This document shows positions 1 to 6,708 of a stretch of 64,000 nucleotides of DNA, piece after piece. The DNA is from Bacteroidales bacterium (GTDB lineage: Bacteria; Bacteroidota; Bacteroidia; Bacteroidales; UBA932): contig WRMN01000003.1 in the NCBI GenBank assembly GCA_009777095.1, positions 107,337 through 171,336 of the forward strand, written 5' to 3'. The notes under the pieces were generated by a model. That model saw nothing but the letters and a program-made list of their open reading frames with translations, made no database searches and had not been told where the DNA came from. The position numbers and the translations under genes were made by a program. How positions within the stretch are numbered: position 1 is the first letter of the stretch; every line of letters begins with the position of its first letter.

Positions 1-714
1 GCTCAACACCTGAAATGTTCCTTTTATCGGCACTTCAATGGTATCGGTTTTCTTATAATCGTAACCTATGGACTTGCCGTTCCATTTCAGCAGCAGGTTG
101 TAGGCCTTGTCGGCGGGCTTCAGATGGTCGATGGTAAAGGTGTGGTAATAATTTGCATGCTCCCAGCGCACGGCAACTTTCTTACCGTCCGCCTCGGCTT
201 CGAGCAATGCTTCTATTTTGGCGTCTTCCACAAAATCGGCAGGCCGCACCTCTCCCTGAAGGTAAAACTCAATGGCGTCAGTATCCTCATGCAGGCGCAA
301 TCCATCAACTGTATAGTTAAAAGAAGGCGCTATGGTAGAAAAATAAAAGGTAAACTTCCTATCATTGCCCTTAGCCTCAGGATATAAAGTCGATACATCG
401 AATACCACCTTATATTCCGTGCCGCTTTTTAACTGCTTGGTCGGTTTAAAGCCAATAGTAGCCGCATCTTCCCAAAAGACATTCCCTTCGACTGAAGGTG
501 AAATTTTGAAGATATTCTTAATTAAATCATTAGCATTTTCATTAGGGAGAAAACTTGCTGCCAAACGCACTTTGACAGTTGCATTAATAGACACTACGCC
601 GCCTGTACAGGCTTCGATGTAAGGGTTTGATTCCTGTTTGCTTTTAGTTTCGCCGCAGGCGCCCAATTGCAGCAGTAAGGCCGCCGCTATGGTCAGGTAC
701 AGAACATTTTTCAT
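1..714 (-). CDS. Alpha-2-macroglobulin-like lipoprotein, N-terminal part
   Basis: The reading frame is open from the ATG at 714 down to the window edge (238 codons), so only the N-terminus is present. It begins with a lipoprotein signal peptide whose lipobox LGAC places the acylated cysteine at residue 20, followed by G-E-T. The mature start (YIEACTGGVVSINATVKVRL) matches the opening of the large Bacteroidetes alpha-2-macroglobulin family proteins, in which a beta-sandwich MG1 domain follows the lipid anchor. Such proteins are usually well over 1,500 residues and act as envelope protease traps or surveillance proteins. The assignment rests on the N-terminal pattern only; another large beta-sandwich lipoprotein is possible. 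Confidence 0.65.
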   Translation of the reverse strand, partial: MKNVLYLTIAAALLLQLGACGETKSKQESNPYIEACTGGVVSINATVKVRLAASFLPNENANDLIKNIFKISPSVEGNVFWEDAATIGFKPTKQLKSGTEYKVVFDVSTLYPEAKGNDRKFTFYFSTIAPSFNYTVDGLRLHEDTDAIEFYLQGEVRPADFVEDAKIEALLEAEADGKKVAVRWEHANYYHTFTIDHLKPADKAYNLLLKWNGKSIGYDYKKTDTIEVPIKGTFQVLS

Positions 715-868
715 AAATTTATGATTAAATAATTATTATTTGTAATTTTGTATGTATAAGAGTCATGTTTTTGTAAAATTCCATAAAACATACAAAAATA
801 AGTTTATTAATTGATTTTTTCAAACGGGTAGAAAAAAATTATTAACAGGGTATTAACTATATTATTTC
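715..868. other. Intergenic region between A2M-like gene and DUF4143 ATPase
   Basis: This is a short AT-rich spacer. It holds the upstream leader of the A2M-like gene on the minus strand and the 3' flank of the ATPase gene. I see no further gene and no convincing hairpin terminator. Confidence 0.4.
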
Positions 869-2173
869 TCAACCGTTTTCAATACAAAATACGGCATATA
901 ATGGCACAGATTTTATATTATTTTCAAAGCCAAAATTCTTTTGTGAAATGCGGATTGCGTAAGGCGAATTATATTTCTTTGTAAATAACGCCATACTGCC
1001 ACTTCGGGTTCGCAAACCTTTTTTTACCTCCACAGGAATGACGTCAACATTGTCTTGAAAAACAAAATCTATTTCGGCGGTTTCTTCGCTTTTCCAATAA
1101 TGCAAAGGTATAGAATTTGCTATAAATGCCTGCGCTACATAATTTTCTGCAATCGCACCCATAAAAATATTATTGGTTTCGATAGAATTTAAAATCATTT
1201 GCGGCGGAAAGCCCGAAAGCATTGTAAGCATTCCCACGTCGCTCATATAAAGTTTGAAATCAGGAAAATATTGATACGCTTTTATCGGAATAAAACCTTG
1301 TTCTATCTTTTGGCACTTCAATATTATGCCTGCCTGTTGCAACCAATCTATCGCCACTCCGAAAATAGTTGCTGTACCGCCCTTTTGCACAATTTTGTAC
1401 TGAAATTTGCGGTTTTCTTTTGCCAATTGTGCAGGGATTGAATCGTAACACGCTTTGATTTTCACGCTTGTGGCAGGGTCGGCATATTTTGCCATATCGG
1501 CAATATATTCATTTACAATTTTTGCTTGTGGATTTTTTATTGTCAAAAAACTATTGCTTTGCAAAAAATCAGTAATCACTTCGGGCATTCCGCCAACAAT
1601 GCAATAATGATTGTAGAGTTCCAAAGCCAATTTATGAATTGTTTCGGGCAACGGTTCCAATCTTGCGTAATGCTCTCTAATCATTTCTACCAACTTTTCT
1701 CGTCCCAACGCCCAAAGAAATTCTTCGAAATCAAAAGGATACATATTAGCTTCCTCAACTTTTCCGACAGGGAATGAATATTTTTCGCGATTTACTGCCA
1801 CACCAAGCAAAGAACCTGCTGCTACAATGTGATATTGCGGCGCTTGCTCGCAAAAATACTTCAACGAGGTTAAAGCCCTTTCACTTGCCTGAATTTCGTC
1901 AAGAAAAAGTAATGTTTCGCCTGCAATAATACGTTGTTCGGTATGCGATTCCAAACGCTGAATTAAATACGAAGGCTCAATATTGCCTTCAAAAACTTCC
2001 CGAATTACAGGGTTAGTTTCGAGGTTGATATAAACAAGATTTGAAAAATACGTATTACCAAATTCGTTGATAATGTATGTTTTACCAATTTGTCTTGCAC
2101 CATTTACAATCAATGGTTTGCGGTTTCTACTGTCTTTCCACCCAACAAGAGCGCCAGTGATTTTTCGTTTCAT
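869..2173 (-). CDS. AAA ATPase with DUF4143 (AAA_14 family)
   Basis: This 434-residue protein has a Walker A motif GARQIGKT at residues 25-32, a Walker B motif (LLFLDEIQ) near residue 90, and the family motif AAGSLLGVA that follows. The C-terminal third has the DUF4143 pattern YWKSEETAEIDFVF...PVEVKKG, which resembles a PD-(D/E)xK nuclease core. Such ATPases are common as solitary accessory genes in Bacteroidetes and archaea; their biological role is not settled. A second member lies at 32490-33815 and shares the same layout. The gene stands alone, and its promoter is embedded in a 52-bp perfect palindrome just upstream. Family confidence is high, function unknown. Confidence 0.9.
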   Translation of the reverse strand: MKRKITGALVGWKDSRNRKPLIVNGARQIGKTYIINEFGNTYFSNLVYINLETNPVIREVFEGNIEPSYLIQRLESHTEQRIIAGETLLFLDEIQASERALTSLKYFCEQAPQYHIVAAGSLLGVAVNREKYSFPVGKVEEANMYPFDFEEFLWALGREKLVEMIREHYARLEPLPETIHKLALELYNHYCIVGGMPEVITDFLQSNSFLTIKNPQAKIVNEYIADMAKYADPATSVKIKACYDSIPAQLAKENRKFQYKIVQKGGTATIFGVAIDWLQQAGIILKCQKIEQGFIPIKAYQYFPDFKLYMSDVGMLTMLSGFPPQMILNSIETNNIFMGAIAENYVAQAFIANSIPLHYWKSEETAEIDFVFQDNVDVIPVEVKKGLRTRSGSMALFTKKYNSPYAIRISQKNFGFENNIKSVPLYAVFCIENG

Positions 2174-2190
2174 ACGAGTAAAATTTCTTG

Positions 2191-2220
2191 CAAAGGTACT
2201 AAAAAGTACGGAAAAGTCAA
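2191..2220 (-). promoter_or_regulatory. Promoter of the DUF4143 ATPase gene
   Basis: On the minus strand a -7 box TACCTTTG lies at 2198-2191, and a -33 TTTTG core has its TTG at 2220-2218, 19 bp away. This is the Bacteroidetes promoter form. The -33 box sits at the centre of the palindrome at 2198-2249, so a dimeric regulator bound there would block it. Confidence 0.6.
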
Positions 2221-2249
2221 AATATTTTGACTTTTCCGTACTTTTTAGT
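2198..2249. repeat. Perfect 52-bp palindrome upstream of the ATPase gene
   Basis: The left arm 2198-2223 is the exact reverse complement of the right arm 2224-2249, with no spacer. The arms begin ACTAAAAAGTACGG and meet at AAAAT/ATTTT. The symmetry stops at 2197/2250. It overlaps the ATPase promoter and starts 25 bp from the ATG. It could be an operator, a cruciform-forming site or a bidirectional transcription stop. Confidence 0.85.
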
Positions 2250-2521
2250 TGTTAGTTATTCATTGCTGATGTGCGAGTATGCGATGTGCGACATGCGATT
2301 ACAAGCTCCGTAAGGAGCGAAACGTGGATAACCCCATGCAAGCGAAGCGAAGCTCGGGGCTAATGACAAGCCGCCTCGTCTCGCGCGGAGCAACTACGCT
2401 TTTTCAAGGCAAAGGCTCTACTCCGCGCGAAAGGCAGGGGCGGTTCGTATAGCCGCAGGTTACGCTTCGCTTACCTGCGGTTATCCATATAAAAGTCCTG
2501 TCGGACTTTGCTCGGGGTTGG
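2250..2521. repeat. GC-rich hairpin-rich intergenic element
   Basis: This gap has no convincing gene and differs in composition from the AT-rich spacers around it. It holds several inverted repeats: CCGCAGGT/ACCTGCGG near 2452-2480, AAAGTCC-TGTC-GGACTTT at 2492-2509, and a small CTCC-GTAA-GGAG near 2309-2320. Tracts such as AAGCGAAGCGAAGC suggest a dispersed, REP-like element of the kind seen many times in Bacteroidales genomes. The hairpin nearest the DUF1566 gene may instead serve that gene (see findings). Confidence 0.5.
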
Positions 2522-3094
2522 TTAAAAAGCCCGCGCCGCGCGAACCCTAAAAGAGCTATCCTTAAAGTAGAGGTTTTGGCTGCCACCGTCGAAACTCTGG
2601 CCCCATGCGGCGTTGGTAGCATTCTCAGAAGAACTCCAGTATTTCGCCTTATCAAATCCGCCTATCAAGTCCCTGTTTTTATACAATTCATTTAGTTCAT
2701 CTCTGCTCGGTAAAAACCAATCGTCATAACCATTAAGCACTAAATCATCGCACAGTTTTGCCGCATAAGCTCCTTCTCCTTGCGCCGCTACTATCCTTGC
2801 CGCATTGCTTTTTCCGGTTCCTATCCTTGTGCTCGTAGCTCCAATTTCAATATACGAACCGTTATCCCATTGAATACCGTCTAAAGCCATGTCTCCGGGC
2901 GCTGCTATTAAACCATGCTTGCCTGTAGCATCAATATAGGCTATAATTCCGCCCTGATAAAACTGTCCTATCTTCAATTCTCCATCTTGAACAGCGCCTC
3001 TGCTGCTGTCGCCATTATCATTAGTGAAGCCGAAGGCAAAAAACAAACTTAAAAATACAAAAATTTGCATCAAAAACAAATAATTTTTTCTCAT
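2522..3094 (-). CDS. DUF1566 (Lcl C-terminal) secreted protein
   Basis: I place the start at 3094 (MRKNYLFLMQIFVFLSLFF), because the 18 residues upstream lack signal character and the paralogue at 46582 begins the same way. After the signal peptide the protein is a single DUF1566/Lcl-type domain of the C-type-lectin-like fold: QGGIIAYIDATGKHGLIAA, YDDWFLPSRDEL, YWSSSE, and a terminal FRVRAARAF. The paralogue has a lipobox cysteine (FAVAC) where this one has FAFGF, so this copy is probably not lipidated. The last roughly 35 codons vary from the paralogue in a pattern like that of diversified variable regions. The function is unknown; such domains often bind ligands at the cell surface. Confidence 0.8.
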   Translation of the reverse strand: MRKNYLFLMQIFVFLSLFFAFGFTNDNGDSSRGAVQDGELKIGQFYQGGIIAYIDATGKHGLIAAPGDMALDGIQWDNGSYIEIGATSTRIGTGKSNAARIVAAQGEGAYAAKLCDDLVLNGYDDWFLPSRDELNELYKNRDLIGGFDKAKYWSSSENATNAAWGQSFDGGSQNLYFKDSSFRVRAARAF

Positions 3095-3163
3095 AACAAT
3101 ACAATTTAATTTGTGATTATTTTTTTGTAAAGATACGAAAAATTTCATTCTAAGAAAAATAGT

Positions 3164-3742
3164 TTAATTTTTCAGAAATAGATTTGTATTATAAACATTC
3201 ATTGCTCGGTCAATACCCTGTAAGCCGAAGGCTTTGGCGGCATCGGCCACGCGCTCCAGCAAGGCAGGCAGCGCCTTCTTTTCTTCAGCGCCCCATTCTC
3301 CCAAAACATAGTCCACCTGCTCGCCTTCCGAAAATTCGTTGCCTATGCCTACCCGCAGGCGCGCATAGTTTTGATGTCCTAAGGTCTCGTTAATGTGTCG
3401 AAGGCCGTTGTGCCCACCGTCGCTCCCCTGCCCGCGCATACGCATAACGCCAAAGGGCAGCGCAAGGTCGTCAACAATCACTAATAATTGCTCTATGGGA
3501 ATTTTCTCGGCCTGTAACCAATAATTCACCGCCTTGCCGCTTAAATTCATGTAAGTTGACGGCTTTATAAGGATAAAAGTCTTTCCCTTGACGCGCAAAT
3601 CGGCACGGGCGCCGTAGCGGACATTAGTAAAAACAGTATTAGATGCCTTAACCCAAGCCTCCAACACGCTAAATCCTATGTTATGGCGAGTATCGGCATA
3701 TTCAGCGCCGATATTCCCCAAGCCGACAATTAGAAACGACAT
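3164..3742 (-). CDS. pth: Peptidyl-tRNA hydrolase
   Basis: This 192-residue enzyme releases tRNA from peptidyl-tRNAs that fall off the ribosome. The family residues are visible: N10 in GLGNIG, catalytic H20 in DTRHNIGF, the KPSTYMNLSG motif, and the Asp of IVDDLALPFG, followed by GSDGGHNGLRHI. Length is normal. Its ATG shares a base with the rplY stop (TAATG), so the two genes are translationally coupled. The pairing with L25 is common in Bacteroidetes. Confidence 0.97.
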   Translation of the reverse strand: MSFLIVGLGNIGAEYADTRHNIGFSVLEAWVKASNTVFTNVRYGARADLRVKGKTFILIKPSTYMNLSGKAVNYWLQAEKIPIEQLLVIVDDLALPFGVMRMRGQGSDGGHNGLRHINETLGHQNYARLRVGIGNEFSEGEQVDYVLGEWGAEEKKALPALLERVADAAKAFGLQGIDRAMNVYNTNLFLKN

Positions 3743-4335
3743 TATTTCTTCTTAGCTTCAGCTTCGGCAGCTGCAGCGGTTTGTTGAGCCGCACGGGTCA
3801 TCTTAACTGCGCAAACAATGGTTGTTTTCGGCATAAGAATATTGAGGTTGGGATAACTTAAGTTGCCTATTACAATGGTCTTACCTAATTGAAGGCCTGT
3901 AATGTCAACGGTAAGCGTATCGGGCAAATCTTTAGGCAGAGCCGAAACTTTCAGGCGGCGGGTAAGCATCTGTAATTTACCGCCTGCGCGAACGCCTTCG
4001 GAATTACCCTCTATTACCACCGGAATATCAATAGTTATCGGACGGTCTTCGCGTACCGGATAAAAATCAATATGCAAAATACGTTCCGTTACCGGGTGAA
4101 ATTGAATTTCACGCATAACAGCCGTATGCGGATTACCGTCAACGACTAATTTCACCAAATAAACATGTGGGGTGTACACCAAATCTTTCAATTCGCGCTC
4201 TACCACCGCAAAATGAACATTTTCACCTTTTTCGCCATACAGTACGCAGGGTACTTCAGCGTTGTTGCGCAATTGTTTTACCGCAGCTTTGGTCAAGGAC
4301 GTGCGGACAGTTCCTTTTAATTCAATTGTCTTCAT
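3742..4335 (-). CDS. rplY: Ribosomal protein bL25 (CTC-type long form)
   Basis: This 197-residue protein is the long L25/CTC form: an N-terminal 5S rRNA-binding L25 domain (about residues 1-90, with VLYGEKGENVHFAV and REIQFHPVTERILHIDFY) and a C-terminal TL5-type beta domain with IPVVIEGNSEGVRAGG. It ends in an Ala/Gln/Lys-rich tail. It belongs to the large ribosomal subunit. It is the first gene of the rplY-pth unit and has a -7 box about 95 bp upstream. Confidence 0.95.
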   Translation of the reverse strand: MKTIELKGTVRTSLTKAAVKQLRNNAEVPCVLYGEKGENVHFAVVERELKDLVYTPHVYLVKLVVDGNPHTAVMREIQFHPVTERILHIDFYPVREDRPITIDIPVVIEGNSEGVRAGGKLQMLTRRLKVSALPKDLPDTLTVDITGLQLGKTIVIGNLSYPNLNILMPKTTIVCAVKMTRAAQQTAAAAEAEAKKK

Positions 4336-4428
4336 TAATCAATAAGTTAATAAGTGTTACTCAATCAAGCACTTTCGCTTAATCCCATCGCACCCTTAGC
4401 TATGCTTTCAGGAATCCTTTTGGGGCTG

Positions 4429-4436
4429 CAAAGGTA
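4429..4436 (-). promoter_or_regulatory. -7 box of the rplY-pth operon
   Basis: The minus strand reads TACCTTTG followed by C, the Bacteroidetes -7 consensus. It leaves a leader of about 90 nt before the rplY ATG. I do not see a clear -33 TTG at the expected distance. Confidence 0.45.
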
Positions 4437-4474
4437 AGTATTTTTTTTATAAATGAAAATTTTTTTTACTCTTC

Positions 4475-4505
4475 TTGCAAAATAACGAAATAATATCTAT
4501 CTTCG
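4475..4505 (+). promoter_or_regulatory. Promoter of ilvE
   Basis: A -33 TTG at 4475-4477 and a -7 box TATCTTCG at 4498-4505 are 20 bp apart, with one mismatch to TAnnTTTG. The ilvE ATG follows 25 bp later. Confidence 0.55.
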
Positions 4506-4530
4506 CATTTAAGTTTAAAATTAAAAGTAT

Positions 4531-5547
4531 ATGAGTAATATTGATTGGAAATCGTTACCTTTTGGGTATCTGAAAACAGATTATAACCTGCGTTGCTACT
4601 TCAAAAACGGCCAGTGGGGCGATTTGGAAGTAAGCGCCGACGAAAACCTGAATATTCACATGGCATCTACCTGCCTGCACTACGGACAGGAGGCTTTTGA
4701 AGGTATGAAAGCCTTCCGCGGCATAGACGGCAAGGTGCGGCTGTTCCGTCCGGAGGAAAACGGCAAGCGCCTCGAACTGTCCGCTAATGGCGTGATGATG
4801 CAGCCTGTGCCTGTGGAATTATTTGTGGAAGCCTGCAAAAAAGTCGTCAAACTCAATGAACGCTTTGTTCCTCCTTACGGCGAGGGCGCTTCTTTATACC
4901 TCCGCCCGATGCTGATTGGCGTTGGCCCGCAAGTAGGCGTGAAAGCCTCGGCCGAGTACATGTTTGCGGTATTCGTTACCCCTGTAGGCCCTTACTTTAA
5001 AGAAGGATTTAACCCCATAAAGGTACAAATCGTGCGCGACTATGACCGCGCCGCTCCCCTTGGCACAGGTACTTTCAAAGTGGGCGGCAACTATGCAGCT
5101 TCGTTGGCGGCCATCGACCGCGGGCATAAGGAAGGCTACAGTTCCGTGCTTTTCCTTGATGCCAAAGAAAAGAAATATATCGACGAAGCAGGCCCCGCTA
5201 ATTTCTTCGGTATTAAAAACAACACTTACGTAACCCCCGACTCGCACACTATCCTGCGCTCCATTACCAATATGAGCCTGCGCGAATTAGCTGCCGATAT
5301 GGGATTAAAGGTAGAATTACGTTCAATACCCATCGAAGAATTGGATACCTTTGAGGAAGTCGGCGCCTGCGGCACTGCGGCTGTTATTTCACCCATAGGC
5401 AGCATCACCGACCGCGAAACAGGAAAGGTTTACGAGTATTGCAAAGACGGTAAGGCAGGAAAAATCAGCACGCAGCTCTACGAGCGCCTCCGCGCCATAC
5501 AGGAAGGGGAAATGGAAGATAAGTTTGGTTGGAATGTGATAGTTTAA
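4531..5547 (+). CDS. ilvE: Branched-chain amino acid aminotransferase
   Basis: This 338-residue class IV PLP aminotransferase transfers amino groups between glutamate and the keto acids of Leu, Ile and Val. Visible motifs are CLHYGQEAFEGMKAFRG, the PLP lysine in GTFKVGGNYAAS, the EAGPANFFGI segment and GTAAVISPIGSI near the C-terminus. The length fits the bacterial type II (eukaryote-like) BCAT subgroup. It is cytoplasmic and has its own promoter; the next gene is only 47 bp downstream but unrelated in function. Confidence 0.95.
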   Translation: MSNIDWKSLPFGYLKTDYNLRCYFKNGQWGDLEVSADENLNIHMASTCLHYGQEAFEGMKAFRGIDGKVRLFRPEENGKRLELSANGVMMQPVPVELFVEACKKVVKLNERFVPPYGEGASLYLRPMLIGVGPQVGVKASAEYMFAVFVTPVGPYFKEGFNPIKVQIVRDYDRAAPLGTGTFKVGGNYAASLAAIDRGHKEGYSSVLFLDAKEKKYIDEAGPANFFGIKNNTYVTPDSHTILRSITNMSLRELAADMGLKVELRSIPIEELDTFEEVGACGTAAVISPIGSITDRETGKVYEYCKDGKAGKISTQLYERLRAIQEGEMEDKFGWNVIV

Positions 5548-5594
5548 AGTTTAAAGTTTAATGCGAGATAACAATCATAACTCATAAATAATAC

Positions 5595-6602
5595 ATGAAA
5601 CTAATACCACTCTTATTAGTACTCTTGCTTCCTTGTCTGCTGCAGGGGCAGGAGGCGAAGGTTATGTTTTATAATGTCGAAAATTTCTTCGACCCCTTTG
5701 ACGACCCTAAAACACAGGACGAGGAGTTTACCCCCACAGGTAAAAAGCGCTGGACTTGGCAACGCTTAGCCCAAAAACGCAGCGGTATTGCCAAAACCAT
5801 TATCGCGGCGGGAGAAGGCGATGCGCCTGTACTGGTAGGTTTTGCCGAGGTAGAAAATTTTTTAGTACTGAAACAACTTGTTGAACAAACACCCTTAGCC
5901 AGAATAGGCTACGGTATCGTACATCACGATTCGCCCGACCCGCGCGGCATTGAGGTGGCTTTACTTTACCGCAACGACCGCTTTAAGCTGCTGCATCGGC
6001 ATTTCTATAAGCTGCGTTTACCTTCAGGAAGCAGTCGGACCCGCGAAATTCTTTACGCCAAAGGCGTTCTCGACAGCCGCGACACCCTGCACGTTCTGGT
6101 GAACCACTGGCCCTCGAAATTAGGCAATGCGCAACAATCCTTAGCCAAGCGCATGACCGCCGCCCGCAAGGCCAAAGCTATATGCGATTCCATTTTCGGC
6201 GTTAACCCTTCGGCCAATATCCTTGTGATGGGCGATTTTAACGACAGCCCCGAAAGCCTGCCAATAGTTAAGGGTTTGGCAGCACTTCCGCCCGACACGC
6301 TAATTATCAACAACCGCCTCTATAACCTGATGCTGCCATTGGCCAAGCGAGGCGAAGGTTCTTATAAATATAAGTCGGAATGGGAAATGATTGACCTTTT
6401 TTTTGTTTCTGGAAATATGCTGCTGCAAAGCAATGGGATAAAGTACAAAAACGCTTATATATTCAAAGCTGATTTTCTATTGGAAGAGGATAAAAAACAC
6501 CATGGAAAACGCCCTTTCCGCACCTATGAGGGCATGAAATACCTCGGCGGTGTCAGCGACCACTTGCCCGTGGTGATGATAATGAAACCGTTTATTGATT
6601 AA
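5595..6602 (+). CDS. Secreted endonuclease/exonuclease/phosphatase-family protein
   Basis: The protein (335 residues) starts with a signal peptide (KLIPLLLVLLLPCLLQGQ). The mature part has the EEP fold signature: FYNVENFFDP at residues 25-34, the metal-binding Glu in FAEVEN, NHWPSKLG, the catalytic VMGDFNDSP, and the terminal SDHLPVVM. These residues support a Mg-dependent phosphodiesterase or phosphatase acting in the periplasm or outside the cell. The substrate (nucleic acid, lipid or sugar phosphate) cannot be told. It sits behind ilvE on the same strand. Confidence 0.88.
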   Translation: MKLIPLLLVLLLPCLLQGQEAKVMFYNVENFFDPFDDPKTQDEEFTPTGKKRWTWQRLAQKRSGIAKTIIAAGEGDAPVLVGFAEVENFLVLKQLVEQTPLARIGYGIVHHDSPDPRGIEVALLYRNDRFKLLHRHFYKLRLPSGSSRTREILYAKGVLDSRDTLHVLVNHWPSKLGNAQQSLAKRMTAARKAKAICDSIFGVNPSANILVMGDFNDSPESLPIVKGLAALPPDTLIINNRLYNLMLPLAKRGEGSYKYKSEWEMIDLFFVSGNMLLQSNGIKYKNAYIFKADFLLEEDKKHHGKRPFRTYEGMKYLGGVSDHLPVVMIMKPFID

Positions 6603-6678
6603 TTATTAGGGTATCAAGTATCAGGATTCAATATTCATCGATTTTTTTTTTAAAGTAGGTATTTAAAGAAAGTTTTCA

Positions 6679-6686
6679 TATCTTTG
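6679..6686 (+). promoter_or_regulatory. -7 box upstream of the PCMD lipoprotein
   Basis: TATCTTTG followed by C matches the consensus exactly. The transcript should begin near 6692, which makes the ATG at 6691 unlikely as the start and favours the one at 6709. Confidence 0.5.
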
Positions 6687-6708
6687 CTATATGAAAACTA
6701 ATCTTTAT

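Noticed and set aside
124..622. Two plus-strand open frames of 85-87 codons at the window start
   Set aside because: They lie opposite the alpha-2-macroglobulin-like frame, which has a clear lipobox and family start.
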